DNA of 64,000 nt from Polaromonas sp. P2-4 (GTDB taxonomy: Bacteria > Pseudomonadota > Gammaproteobacteria > Burkholderiales > Burkholderiaceae_C). Of the stretch, positions 37,496-48,396 are shown piece by piece. The notes beneath the pieces are model-generated. The model was given only the letters and a program-made list of their open reading frames with translations, ran no database searches and had not been told where the DNA came from. A program made the position numbers and the translations under genes. The first letter of the stretch is position 1. Each line of letters starts with the position of its first letter. The DNA lies in NCBI GenBank assembly GCA_024703855.1, contig CP087965.1, forward strand, positions 5,820,001 to 5,884,000, in the 5' to 3' direction.

Positions 37496-38640
37496 ACATC
37501 TATCTCCTTAGCCACGACGACCTTGATTCCGGCTAGCATACCTTGCCGTTGCGCGGCCATACGCTGGTCCACGCCCGTCCGGTCCCGAACGTCGCCAGCC
37601 AGTTGCCCGCAGGCCGCATCAATGTCATCACCACGGGTTTTCCGCACGGTGGTCACGATGCCGGCATCCAGCAATATTTTCATGAATAACGCAACCTGCG
37701 GCATATCTGATCGCTTCAACCCCGAGGCCGGAAATGGATTAAATGGAATCAGATTGAATTTGCACGACAAACCCTGTGCGGCGTGCGTGTGCATCAGGCT
37801 CACCAGCTGGCGCGCATGCTCAGGTTGGTCGTTGACCCCGTCGAGCATGCAGTATTCAAATGTGATGAAGTCTGCTGGCGCCGCCGCCTGGTAGCGGGTG
37901 CAGGCCTCCAGCAATTCAGCGATAGGGTATTTTTTGTTGAGCGGAACCAGGTTGTCGCGCAGCGTCCTGGGGCGCATGCAGCGACACGGCCAGCGCAACT
38001 GGGCAGTCTTTGGCCAGCCGGTCAATCATGGGCACAACGCCGGAGGTCGAAACCGTCACCCGGCGGCGCGACAAACCATAACCATGGTCATCCAGCATGA
38101 CCTTCAGGGCCGGCAACAACTGCGAGTAATTCTGCAAGGGCTCGCCCATGCCCATCATGACCACGTTGGAAATGACGCGCTCGTCTTTGCCCAGATGCTG
38201 GCGCAGAAAATGCTCTGCAAACCAGAGCTGGGAAATAATTTCCCCGGTGGTGAGGTTACGGCTAAAGCCCTGATGCCCGGTTGAACAAAAGCGGCAGCCT
38301 ACAGCGCAGCCGGCTTGGGATGAAATGCACAGGGTTCCACGATCAGCTTCGGGAATAAAGACCGTCTCGATGACATCGCCTGCACCGACATCAAACAGCC
38401 ATTTGATGGTGCCGTCAGCCGACTCGTGGCGGGACACCACTTTAAGGCCCTGAATATGGGCCGTGCCTGCAAGTTTTTTCGCGCAAAGACTTTGCCAGAT
38501 CCGTCATCTGCTCAAAATCTGACAGCGCCTTTTTGGTGAATCCAGCGAAAAAGCTGGGTGGCGCGGAAGCGCTTTTGGCCGAGCCGCTCGCAAAAGGCGG
38601 CCAAGCCCTCCAAATCGTAGTCAAGAAGGTTGGCAGTCAT
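37492..38640 (-). CDS. rlmN: Dual-specificity RNA methyltransferase RlmN (three frame breaks)
   Basis: A radical SAM enzyme that installs 2-methyladenosine in 23S rRNA (A2503) and some tRNAs. The span is 383 codons. The N-terminal accessory domain begins MTANLLDYDLEGL. The radical SAM cluster motif CxxxCxxC is in GCAVGCRFCSTG. GMGEPLQNY, VSTSGVVP and the catalytic-cysteine region near FEYCMLDGVND are present. Frames change near 38520, 38480 and 37980. ATG 38640 was chosen from the family N-terminus. It is followed by pilF in an ATGA overlap, and the upstream gap to ndk holds a degenerate palindromic repeat. Confidence 0.94.
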
Positions 38641-38653
38641 CGCAGTAAGCGAC

Positions 38654-38710
38654 ACGCCGGGCCGCCCCAAGCAAGCGACGACCCCGGTTGGGGGTAGCAA
38701 GACATGGGGA
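38654..38710 (+). repeat. GC-rich palindromic repeat, copy F (degenerate)
   Basis: GCCGGGCCGCCCCAAGCAAG is intact, but the central palindrome has decayed to CCCCGGTTGGGGG and the tail to GACATGGGGAC. It lies between ndk and rlmN, both leftward. Confidence 0.65.
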
Positions 38711-38719
38711 CAACCATGG

Positions 38720-39144
38720 TTAGCGCGAGTAAACGTTCATTCCGGGAAAGAAGAACGAGATTTCGGCCTGGGCCGTTTCGGCGGCATCAGAGCCATGAAC
38801 GGCATTGGCATCAATGCTGTCAGCAAAATCAGCACGAATGGTGCCAGCATCAGCCTTCTTCGGATCGGTAGCGCCCATCAGATCGCGGTTCTTCAGGATG
38901 GCGCCCTCACCTTCCAGCGCCTGAATCATCACAGGGCCGGAGATCATGAACGAAACCAGGTCCTTGAAGAAAGGACGCTCTTTGTGCACGGCGTAAAAAC
39001 GCTTCGGCTTCACCCACGACAAATGAGTCATTTTTGCGGCGATCACTTTAAGGCCAGCGGCTTCAAAAGCGCATAAATTTGACCGATCACATTTTTTGCC
39101 ACTGCGTCGGGTTTGATGATGGAGAGAGTACGTTCGATCGCCAT
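38720..39144 (-). CDS. ndk: Nucleoside diphosphate kinase (one frame break)
   Basis: About 141 residues, the normal length. IERTLSIIKPDAV starts the family fold, AVHGSDAAETA contains the phosphorylated histidine and FFFPGMNVYSR ends the protein. It equilibrates nucleoside triphosphates. The true start is ATG 39144, preceded by AAGGAAAA. The frame changes near 39070 in the IYARFEAAGLK region, so the longer frame upstream of it is not real. It begins the leftward ndk-rlmN-pilF-rodZ-ispG-hisS series. Confidence 0.95.
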
Positions 39145-39164
39145 GAGTTTTCCTTAACCTTGAA

Positions 39165-39193
39165 TCTTTAATTTGGATTTTTAAATTATTCAA
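39165..39193 (-). promoter_or_regulatory. Possible sigma-70 promoter for ndk
   Basis: On the minus strand TTGAAT (39193-39188) and TAAAGA (39170-39165) are separated by 17 bases in a strongly AT-rich stretch just upstream of ndk. The -10 match is poor, so this is only the best available candidate. The -10 would lie about 20 bases from the ATG, giving a very short leader. Confidence 0.3.
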
Positions 39194-39274
39194 AAACTGA
39201 ATAAAGCCTATGATTTTAACCTGCGGGCTGATGCGTTCTGCTCAACCCTGCGAAATGAAATACTTCTGGCGAGC

Positions 39275-40875
39275 TCAACGATTTCCGCCGCGGTTTCCAC
39301 CGCCACGATTGCCGCCGCCCCCGCTATTACCCCCACCACGGCGCTGACCGCCGCCGCCCATACCCGAACCACCGCCGCCACCCCGTGCGACGTTGACCCT
39401 GACCCTGGCCTTGTCCCTGCCGCTGTCGGGTAAAGGTATCGGCTCCGATATAACCAAAGGACGTTTTCATGGGATCAGGCTGGGCTCCGCCGACATTTTT
39501 ATCGCCCCGGTCGCCGCGGTCATCGCGCCGCCTTTGCCCTTGCGCGCCACCATTGCCCGGCGGCGGCCCAGTCCGCGGGCCGGCACCAAAATTACCACCT
39601 TGGCCACGCCCACTTCCGCCACGACGCCTGTTGCCCCCCTGGGCGTGGAATCCGTCCGGTTCAGCGGTGGCTGCAAATCATTCGGCTCCTGCTCGCCATC
39701 GGCTTGAGGCAAGCCGATGGCTTGCCTGGCATCGTTGACCGGAGGCCGTCCACGGGCGCCCCGCGAACGTTCATTTCTGCGAGGACCCTGGCGATATTCG
39801 CCACTGTTTTCACCGGCAGGGTTAGCCTGGTTTCCCGGCGCACCACGCGGATCAGCGCGAGATTCGGAGCGGGTCACCGCGTTGGTCAGCGCCCAAATAT
39901 CACGCTCATCCAGCTCGACAAACGCGCCCCGCTTCAGCCCGCGCGGCAAAACCATGGCACCGTACCGAATCCGTATGAGACGGCTCACGGCATGACCGAC
40001 CGCCTCGAACATGCGCCTGACCTCGCGGTTACGCCCCTCGGAAATAGTGACCCGGTACCAGCAATTGGCCCCTTCACCACCGCCAGCCTCGATAGAACTG
40101 AACTGCGCCACGCCATCGTCAAGGTTCACGCCCTCAAGGAGCCGCTTTTTTCTTCGGTATTCAGCGCACCCAACACCCGGACGGCATATTCACGCTCCAG
40201 CCCAAAGCGCGGATGCATCAGCTTGTTGGCCAACTCACCGGAACTCGTCAAAAGCAGCAAGCCCTCAGTATTCAGGTCGAGCCGCCCCACAGACTGCCAT
40301 TTGCCTTGAAACAATTTGGGCAAGCGCCGAAAAACAGTGGGCCGGTTTTGCGGGTCATCATGCGTTACCACCTCACCAATAGGCTTGTGGTACGCAATAA
40401 GCTGAGGCGGCGGCGGGTCAATGCGCACCCGGATCGGCTTGCCATTGACCTTGACGGTATCGCCAAACTGGATGCGCTGCCCGATGTGGGCGGGCTCGGC
40501 ATTGACCGAAATACGCCCTTCCAGAATCAGCTGCTCCATTTCCAGCCGCGAACCCAGGCCGGCTTGTGCCAGCACTTTGTGCAGCTTGGGCGTTTCGGGC
40601 TGCGGTGACAGCACCCGCTTGGATACTTCCAGCCCGACATCGTCTTCGTCAGCGTCAAATTGTCCGGTCACCACGTCTTCAAACCGGATGGTGGTCGCCG
40701 GAGGCGTTCGCGTCACTGGTTTGGCAGCAGGCTGGGGCGTGGAGGTCGCCTCCAAATCATTGCTTGCTACCAAATCAGTAGCGTCTTGCGCCTGCTGTTC
40801 ATGGGCTACAGCCTTGATTGACTCTTCGTCAGGCGTAGTCGCAGCTTCGGAGGCCGGGTGATCTTGTGGATTCAT
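39275..40875 (-). CDS. rluB: RluB-like 23S rRNA pseudouridine synthase with long disordered tails (three frame breaks)
   Basis: The composite is about 533 residues against roughly 290 in E. coli RluB. A Thr/Ala/Pro-rich N-terminal extension (about 1-90) is partly encoded by a mosaic repeat. The S4 domain (KLHKVLAQAGLGSRLEMEQLI) and the catalytic domain follow, with the active aspartate in SVGRLDLNTEGLLLLTS and GRNREVRRMFEAVGH. The last 180 or so residues are basic and glycine-rich, with RGRPP, RRRGGSGRGQGG and a C-terminal run of GGGNRGG repeats (RGG-like, RNA-binding in character). Frames change near 40145, 39645 (C6 run) and 39393; all three open frames join into one Gly/Arg-rich tail. Confidence 0.9.
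40764..40820 (+). repeat. 60-bp mosaic repeat, copy 7 (inside rluB)
   Basis: Plus strand: TTGCTACCAAATCAGTAGCG, TCTTGCGCCTGC, ATGGGCTACAGCC. On the minus strand it encodes KAVAHEQQAQDATDLVAS in the RluB N-terminal extension, in the same frame as the bamB and soxD copies. Confidence 0.8.
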
Positions 40876-40885
40876 GCTTTTACAT

Positions 40886-41621
40886 TCAGTTGTGCGGACC
40901 CGCTGACATTCCGCTCATGGGTTCAGGGACAGAAACTTCGCCGTCATTCGGCGCTGAGTCATCCTGGATTTCGGGATCATCCGGATTCAGTTCCCGCTCT
41001 AGGATTTCGCTATCGGCAACCGGCAGCAAGGCGGTCAATTCCGCCTCCGGTAGCGGCACGGGGCTCGGAATTGCCCAGTTCGATTTGTTCGAGCATTGCA
41101 ACTTGAGCGGATGTACTCTCCATGGCGGGAAGCTGATCCAGCGACTCAACCCCCAGATCGTCGAGAAACTGCCTTGTCGTCGTGAAAAGCGCAGGGCGAC
41201 CCACGGTTTCCTTGTGACCGATCACCTCAACCCAACCGCGATCCTCCAGTTGCTTGAGGATCATGCTGTTGATCGTGACGCCGCGAATGTCTTCCATATC
41301 GCCACGTGTCACGGGCTGACGGTAAGCAATGATGGCGAGCGTCTCCAAGGTGGCCCGACTGTAACGGGGTGGTTTTTCGGGATGAAGCCGGTCCAGGTAC
41401 TCGCGCATTTGCGGCCGGCTTTGAAAGCGCCAGCCAGTCGCCACATGAACGAGCTCCACACCTCGCCCTGACCAGTCGTTTTGCAAGTCCTCCAGTACCA
41501 GCTTGAGGCTGTCGGCAGTCAATGCCCCGTTAAACAAAACGCCCATTTCACGCAAAGGCAGCGGTTGCTGTGCGCAAATGAGTGCTGTTTCGAGGACGCG
41601 CTTCGCATCCGTCGTATTCAT
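40886..41621 (-). CDS. scpB: Segregation and condensation protein B (one frame break)
   Basis: About 245 residues. Two winged-helix domains are visible (ETALICAQQPLPLREM and the conserved RATLETLAIIAYRQPVTRGDMEDIRGV), with LEDRGWVEVIGHKETVGRPALF as the second wing. ScpB joins SMC and ScpA in chromosome condensation. The frame changes near 41060, after which the tail is acidic (DSEILERELNPDDPEIQDD). It lies 10 bases before rluB, and scpB-rluB is a conserved pair. The start is ATG 41621 (MNTTDAKRV). Confidence 0.93.
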
Positions 41622-41725
41622 GATTGGTCGTTTCGAAAAAGGCGGGAAAAAGCGCTTGTACGCGCATCGCATCCATGCGCAGTCGCCTCGTCAAGGAGCG
41701 CCATGTTGCGGGTAGCCGAAAACTA

Positions 41726-42755
41726 CTAGCTTTGATTGTATATCAGGCCTAATACCCTTAGGGCTGCTTGCAAATCCACAGGCGGCAAAGCCTTGAACTC
41801 CATTCTTTCACCCGTAGCGGGGTGCTCAAACGCCAGCCTGCATGCGTGCAGAGCCTGGCGGTGCAGGCCACCCGCAGCCGCCCCGCCATACAGCTCATCA
41901 GACACCAAGGGATGGCCCAACAACGCCATGTGAACCCGGATTTGATGCGTGCGGCCCGTATGCAGTTTGCATTTTACCAGGCAGTGCCGCTCTCCGCTTT
42001 GCAGCAGCGAGACGACGGTCAAGGCCGCCTTGCCGGAATTTTTCTCAAGATCCACGACGGCCATGCGCAACCGGTTACGAGGGTCTCGACCAATCGCCGC
42101 ATCCACCTCGCGGGTTTTCGCCCCCTGCCAGACACCATGGGCCAGTGCGATGTATTCCCTGCTGACATTACGAGCGGCGATCATCGCGACCAATTGATCC
42201 ATAGTCTGTCGCTGGCGAGCCACCACCATCAGCCCGCTGGTGTCTTTATCAAGACGGTGCACGATACCCGCACGCGGCAAAAAGATGCCTGCGGGTCATA
42301 CGCCAACAGTCCATTAAGCAAGGTGCCGCTCCAGTTACCGGGCGCGGGATGCACGACCAGCCCGGCTGGCTTGTTGATTACCAGCAAATACGGGTCTTCA
42401 AACACAATGTCCAGCGCCATGGCTTCAGGCTTGAACGCCTGGCTTTGCGGCGTGGGCCGCAATTCAATGACGAGTTCATCCCCGGCTTTGACCTTGGTGG
42501 ATGTTTTAGTCACGGCGCGGCCGTTGAGCTGCACCACCCCGGCCTCGATCAATTGCTGGAGATAACTGCGCGAGAACTCGGGCACAATGCCCGCCAATGC
42601 GCGATCAAGACGGCTTGCGTGGCTCTCCACGGGCACAATCACGCGCCGTAATTCCAGTTCGGCACTGCCGTCTGCCTCCTCCTGAGCGTCATCAGAGGGG
42701 GATTGGCGACAACAGCGCCCGATATAATCAGTTTGCTTAGTTCAGAATCAGTCAT
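41726..42755 (-). CDS. rluD: 23S rRNA pseudouridine synthase RluD (two frame breaks)
   Basis: The composite is about 343 residues. An N-terminal acidic lead (SDDAQEEADGSAELELR) precedes the S4 domain (SRLDRALAGIVPEFSRSYLQ), and the catalytic aspartate is in GIVHRLDKDTSGLMVVA. CKLHTGRTHQIRVHMALLGHP is the conserved C-terminal part. RluD makes the helix-69 pseudouridines of 23S rRNA. Frames change near 42692 (C5 run) and 42285. The start at 42755 makes it divergent from bamD with 17 bases between the two ATGs, the usual rluD/bamD arrangement. Confidence 0.94.
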
Positions 42756-42772
42756 CAAGAAGGTTGAGTGCA

Positions 42773-43594
42773 ATGTTTTCCACCAAATTATCGGTTGTTC
42801 CCAATGCATTGCCGCTTGTTGCAGCCGTTTGCGCCTTGTCTTTTTAGTCGCGGGCTGCTCAAGCACCCCGGCGCAGGACCGCACAGCGGCGTGGAGCCCG
42901 AACAAGATTTACGCAGAAGCCAAAGATGAAGCGAATTCTGGGGCGTACGACAAGGCCGTTCCCCTCTATGAAAAGCTGGAAGGCCGTGCAGCCGGAACCC
43001 CTCTCGCACAGCAAGCCCAGATCGAGAAGGCTTACGCCCAGTACAAAGGTGGCGAGCAAGCCCAGGCCATCGCCACACTGGACCGGTTTATGAAGCTGCA
43101 CCCGGCCAGCCCCGCCATGGATTACGCGCTGTACCTCAAAGGTTTGGTGAACTTTAACGACAACCTCGGCCTTTTCGGCTTCATCTCACGTCAGGATCTG
43201 GCTGAGCGCGACCAGAAATCCGCCAAGGAATCATTTGAATCGTTCAAGGAACTGGTGTCGCGCTTTCCGGATTCACGCTACACCCCAGACGCGCCTGCGC
43301 ATGAACTACATCGTGAATTCACTGGCCCAATCGGAAGTGCATGTAGCCCGCTACTACTACTCGCATGGCGCTTACATCGCCGCCATCAATCGCGCCCAGA
43401 GCGCCATTTCCGACTACCGCGACGTTCCCGCACTCGAAGAGGCCACCTACATTCTTTACAAGTCCTACGATGCGCTGGGCATGGTCGAATTGCGCGATGA
43501 CACCCGCCGGATCATGGAAAACTCGTATCCGCAGAGCGAGTACATGGGCAAAGGCTTCAAGTCTGCAGACAACCCGTGGTACAAGTTCTGGTAA
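42773..43594 (+). CDS. bamD: Outer membrane assembly lipoprotein BamD (two frame breaks)
   Basis: About 273 residues. A lipoprotein signal with lipobox VAGC is recovered after correcting the T-run near 42843. Five TPR-like helices follow (YAEAKDEANSGAYDKAVPLYEKLE, RYYYSHGAYIAAINRAQSAI), and the end is GFKSADNPWYKFW. BamD is the essential TPR lipoprotein that recruits outer membrane protein substrates to BamA. A second frame change lies near 43288. It is divergent from rluD, and its 3' end overlaps the convergent dinG 3' end by 38 bases. Confidence 0.95.
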
Positions 43595-45563
43595 GACCCG
43601 CGAGCCTGTCCATCAACTCCTGCTCCGATGTCAGGCGTTGCATCGGAGGAAGCGCCCTCAGTAAACGCCGTCCATAGCCCATGGACACCAGGCGGCTGTC
43701 ACACACCACCAAAACACCCTGATCGGTTTCCCGGCGTATCAGACGGCCCGCGCCCTGTTTGAGCGCTACGGCAGCCTCAGGTAAAAAATAGTCGTTAAAC
43801 GCACTGCGCCCCTGCGATTCCAGCATTTTTGAGCGGGCTTCGGCCAAGGGATCATTGGGCGGGGGAAACGGCAACTTGTCGATGATGACCAGCTGAAGTG
43901 CCTCACCGGGTACATCAATGCCCTCCCAGAACGATGCCGAGGCAACCAGCACGCAACCCCTGCCGCCGTTGGTATTTCCTTCTCTGAAGCGCTCAATCAG
44001 AACCCGTTTGGGCATGGCCCCCTGAACCAGCACCTCGATGTCACCCGAGTGCTCGAAAACCGCCTGGAGCGCTTCACCAATCGCACGCAAAGCCCGCAGC
44101 GTGGTGGTCAGCACCATGGTGCGCCCTGCCCAATTGCCGCGTCCATGCGGCCGCAGATTCCGCCACTTTTGCCGTGTGCGATGGATCGCCGGGTTTGGGA
44201 AAGTTTGGCGGAACATACACAGCCGCCTGACGTTCATAGTCAAAAGGACTGCCGACCCGCAACACCTCGGCCTCCTCCAGCCCGCAAGGCTGGGTGAACC
44301 AGGTCAGCTTGTCATCATCGCCTAACGTTGCCGATGTGAATATCCAGGATTTCGCGGCCTCTCCAGAGGAACCCAGCACCTTGCTCTTGACGGCCTTAGA
44401 GATGTCCAGCGGGGATTCAACAAGCCGCAACTGCGTACCCACATCGACCCAGCGCACACAGCCCGGCTCACAGGCATGACAAAAGCTCTCAGCCCGCTGG
44501 GCCAATTCGGTAGCCCGCTCATGCAGCCGAACAAAATCGGGCGCAATCTCACTGACCATATCGAGTGCTGCGCAGGCCTGCAGGCAGGAGGCATGAACCC
44601 CTTCCAGCGCCTGCGTCCAGACGGTGATGTTCAGGCCTTCAGGCGCGGCTTCAGTCCAGCGCAATTTGGTGCCGGGGTATTGCTTGCCTGCACACAGGCG
44701 CAGTTCACGGGCTGCCCGCTCCGCCTTCCCAACCACCTCTTGCCAGTCAACCAGGCCACGGGCAAGCTGCAGCCCGGCAGCCAGCATGTCACGGGAAAAG
44801 TCCAGCAATTGGCCGGTGGTCAGGTTGTTTCCCAGAAACTGCACGCCAGTTTCATTCAATTGGTGCGCCTCATCAAAAATCGCAATGCGCACCGAAGGCA
44901 ACAACTCAGCCACGCCCGACTCGCGAACGGCCAGGTCGGCAAAAAGAGATGGTGATTGATGACCACCACATCCGCCGCCATCGCCTCCCTGCGGGCAAGG
45001 TTCACATGACATGCCCTGAAACGTGGGCATTGCGCCCCCAGGCAGTTCTCACGGGTAGAAGTCACCAGAGGAATCAGGGGTGAACGCTCATCCAGCCCCG
45101 GGAGCTCCGCCAGATCGCCGGTTCGCGTCACTTGGGACCACTCTTCAATCCTTGCAAGCGCGCGGGCTGAAACGCCATCAGGCAGATGCGTATCCTGGCG
45201 TGCCATTTCCATGCGATGCAGGCACAAATAGCTCGCACGCCCTTTGAGCAGCGCTGTACTCACCGGCAGCCCAAGCGCTTCAACCAGCTTGGGCAAATCA
45301 CGGCCAAACAGCTGATCCTGCAAGGCCTTGGTCGCGGTAGACAGCAACACCCGCTCGCCACTCAGCAATGCGGGGACGAGGTATGAAAATGTTTTTCCCA
45401 CGCCTGTACTGGCTTCCACCACGAGGGGATAAGCCCCCTCAATGGCACGCGCCACGGCCAGCGCCATTTCGGTCTGACCGCTGCGCGGTACAAAATGCTC
45501 CGCCGCCCGCGACAAAACGCCGCCCGGGGCAAACGCCTCTTCCACTTCAAACGCGAGATTCAT
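43557..45563 (-). CDS. DinG-family ATP-dependent DNA helicase (two frame breaks)
   Basis: The composite is about 668 residues of the XPD/DinG superfamily 2 iron-sulfur helicases, closest to the YoaA/DinG type. Walker A STGVGKTFSYLVPAL, the FeS-domain cysteines around YLCLHRM and ENCLGAQCPRFRACH, the DEAH box (FDEAHQLNETG), ASFWEGIDVPG and the motif VI segment KQGAGRLIRRETDQG are present. It unwinds DNA 5' to 3', including damage-associated structures. Frames change near 44925 and 44160. The start overlaps the preceding DUF465 stop. DinG versus YoaA cannot be separated by eye, so no symbol is given. Confidence 0.9.
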
Positions 45564-45767
45564 CAGGCAGGCTCGGGGGGGTCCAGGGACAATACGAGAA
45601 ATGAAATTTGATCGCGGAGTTGCAGGCGGCGTTTTTTAAGCCGCCTGAGCCTGCAATTCGTCAACTGGCAAGGCTTGCGCCGCCATGTCGACCAGGGCGT
45701 TCAGGTCCGCATGTTCGATTTTGAGTTCGATCAGCTGCCGTTCCGGGGAATGTAAATTGAGGTCCAA
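45563..45767 (-). CDS. DUF465 (YdcH-like) small protein (one frame break)
   Basis: The reconstructed product is about 68 residues: DLNLHSPERQLIELKIEHADLNALVD, then LRRLKKRRLQLRDQISFLVLSL. This is the DUF465 signature of a short helical hairpin with a basic second helix. Function is unknown; an E. coli relative is YdcH. The frame changes near 45643, and without correction the protein stops early at a TAA. The apparent start is TTG 45767 with no obvious ribosome site. Its TGA overlaps the helicase ATG (TGATG), so the two are coupled. Confidence 0.7.
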
Positions 45768-45853
45768 GGTTTTTTATCCGTACGCGCTGCTTCATCTGAT
45801 AATACGTTGATTGCGACCATAAATCGAGTCCTCGTGGCTTGAACGACCACACG

Positions 45854-46610
45854 ATGTCCAAAGGCTATCGAATCACAGCATCCACGGGTATCCACAAAGG
45901 TGACCGGGACTATCAACAAGACCAGGTCAACCTGTTCTCTCACTCCCGTATTCCTGGCTGCATGCTGGGCATCGTGGCCGACGGTATGGGTGGGCGCAGC
46001 GGCGGACGCAAAGCCTCTGACCAGGTCATGCTGACTGCCAAGCAGCTTTTTGAACGTTACGCACCGGAAACCGATGACAGCGCCTTCAATGCTCAAGCAG
46101 ATCATTGAAGAAGCCCATATCGTCATCAAACTGACCGCGCTCTCAGCGGAGCAGGAGCCCCACAGCACGCTGGCAGCGTTTTTGATCAATCCGGGTGGGG
46201 AATGCCACTGGGCGCATACCGGCGACTCACGGATTTACCACTACCAGGGCAGCAAGCTGGTCCACAGAACGACGGATCACTCGTATGTGCAAACGCTGGT
46301 CGACAAAGGTGAGATCACCGAAGAGGAGGCCAATGTTCACCCCCAGTCAAATATTCTGATGGGTTGCCTGGGAACCGAAGAAATGCCGCCCATCACACAG
46401 CATTTCATTCCACAACTGCGTCCCGAGGATGTGTTGCTGGCTTGCAGCGACGGCGTCTGGCACTACTTCAGCGCCAGCGAAATGGGATCCGCGCTGACCA
46501 TGCTGTCGCCTCATGGAAGCGACCGAATTCCTGATTCAAAAGCCAGATCCGCGCGTGGCGGCGGTGACAACCTGTCGCTGGTAATCGTCAAGCTCGAACC
46601 TTTAAGCTAA
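45854..46610 (+). CDS. PP2C-type serine/threonine protein phosphatase (frame breaks)
   Basis: About 252 residues. PP2C metal-binding motifs are in order: HKGDRDYQQDQ, VADGMGGRSGG, HTGDSRIYHY, LLACSDGVWHY and the C-terminal GGDNLSLVIVKLE. These aspartates bind the two Mn/Mg ions. Such stand-alone phosphatases reverse Hanks-type kinase phosphorylation; no kinase is in this window. Frames change near 46085 and twice around 46515-46550 (the latter cancel). ATG 45854 is preferred over an upstream TTG. Confidence 0.88.
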
Positions 46611-46616
46611 AAGTCC

Positions 46617-47266
46617 TTACTCCGGCAAAGGCAATGACTTGGCAGGCGGCTTGGTCTGCTTGAGCCGTTCTCTGTCATGCTGGGCTCGCCGCTCCTGGGC
46701 TTCTTTCTGGCGGTCATTGAATTTTTTGGTCTCTTCGGCAGCGGCATTCTGCATGCCCTGTCGTGCCTGCGTTTTTGCCTGCTTGCTCTTGAGCTTGTCA
46801 GCGCTGGCCTCGCTATTGGCCTTTTCGCTGGATTTGGCGGTAGCTCGATCTTCTTGCGCTTTCTTTTCCCGATCCAGTCGCGACTGATGGTCTTTCAGGG
46901 CTTGAGCGCGACGATCTGCCGCATCCTGCAGCTTTTCAGGCGATGATTTTTCTTCGGTTTTCCGGATTTGTTCTGCGCCCTTGATTCTTCGTTCTTCATG
47001 ATTGAGCGAAATCTCCTGCCGCCTGAGGTCTGCCATCGCTTCACGTCGCCGGGCGTTGACCTCACCAAGGCAGTTATTGACGGCAAACCTCTTGTAGCAA
47101 GCGGCGTCTTCGGCCAAAAATCCCGCCTCCAGCCTGGCCCGATCAGCACTGATTCTTGCGCGCTCCACGTCCAGAGTGCCTGACTGCGCCGCCGGGGGCC
47201 GCTGTCTGGGCGCCCTGCAAGCATGCCCAGCGTGGTCAAAAAGAATGCAATGGCGAGTTGTTTCAT
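46617..47266 (-). CDS. Secreted coiled-coil protein of unknown function (one frame break)
   Basis: About 216 residues. A signal peptide (MKQLAIAFFLTTLGMLAG) is followed by a long charged helix with no recognisable domain. The segment ARLEAGFLAEDAACYKRFAVNNCLGEVNARRREAMADLRRQE-type carries two cysteines (CYKRF, NNCL). The rest is Lys/Glu/Ala/Gln-rich (KAQEDRATAKSSEKANSEAS). The cysteine pair in an early helix suggests a disulfide-stabilised periplasmic coiled coil. The frame changes near 47180. The ATG overlaps the zapE stop, so the two are probably co-translated, but a link in function is not shown. Confidence 0.7.
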
Positions 47267-48368
47267 GTCAGTGTTGTATCCACGTCTCTGCGCTCAAGGG
47301 CCAAAAATTCCATAGACTGCATTTCGTTAAGCCGCGAAACGGTGCGGGGAAACTCGTGCGCCAAAGGCCCTTCCGTGTACAAGGCCTCGGGCGCAACTGC
47401 AGCCGACATGATCAGCTTGACGCGCCGGTCATACAGCACATCCACCAGCCAGGTAAAACGCCTGGCTTCCGATGCCATCCTGACCGGCATGAACGGCACA
47501 TCGCTCAGCAACACGGTATGGAACTGACTGGCGATCTCCAGGTAATCGTTTTGAGACCGCGGCCCGCCGCAGAGACTTTTGAAATCAAACCACACCACGC
47601 CCCCGGCCTTTCGCCTGGCCTGGATCAGCCGGGACTCGATGTGTAAAACCGGATTTTCATCCTGAGACTCCGCCAGCGACTCAAAAGTTTCCGTCATGTC
47701 GGCATCGGCCTGAGAGCCTAGCGGCGTGAGGTAAAGCCTGGCGTGCTCGAGGGTGCGCCGCCGGTAGTCCGTGCCATTGTCGACACTGATGACTTCCAGA
47801 TGGGCCTTCAGCAGTTCCATCGCAGGAAAAACACGGTCCCGGTGCAGGCCGTGAGGGTACAAATCATCCGGGTGAAAGTTCGACGTTGTGACAAAGCCCA
47901 CACCGTTGTCAAACAGCGCCGCCAGCAGCCGATGAAGAATCATGGCATCGGTGATGTCGGCGACATGAAACTCGTCAAAGCAGATCAGTCGATAGCGTTT
48001 GGCGATGCGTTTGCCCAGCTCATCAAGCGGGTTCACCGTGCCCTGCAGGTCTTGCAGTTCCCGGTGCACCTCCCGCATGAACTCGTGAAAATGCAGCCGG
48101 ACTTTTCGCTTGAGCGGTACGGCACCGTAAAAGCAATCCATCAGAAAGCTCTTGCCGCGCCCGACCCCCCGTGCATGTAAACGCCGCGGGGAATGTCGGG
48201 CCGGTTGATCAGCTTCTTGAAGGCGTTTGAGCGCTGCTCCTTGAACGCCGCCCACTCTTTCGCGCAGCGCTCCAGTGCATCCACCGCACGCAATTGCGCG
48301 GGGTCACTGGCATACCCCCGCATTGCAAGTTCAGCCTCGTAGGCTGAGCGCACCCGTTGCTTTGTCAC
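47263..48368 (-). CDS. zapE: Cell division protein ZapE / AFG1-like ATPase (one frame break)
   Basis: About 368 residues of the AFG1 ATPase family. The P-loop, restored across the frame change near 48165, reads GGVGRGKSFLMD. FDEFHVADITDAMIL is Walker B, TSNFHPDDLY the sensor region, and WFDFKSLCGGPRSQNDYLEI is a family hallmark. In E. coli ZapE destabilises FtsZ bundles late in division. The start at 48368 (MTKQRVRSAYEAEL) is typical. It lies 28 bases after lpdA and overlaps the coiled-coil gene. Confidence 0.93.
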
Positions 48369-48396
48369 TGCCCCCGTTCCTCCTGCGCCCGGGTGG

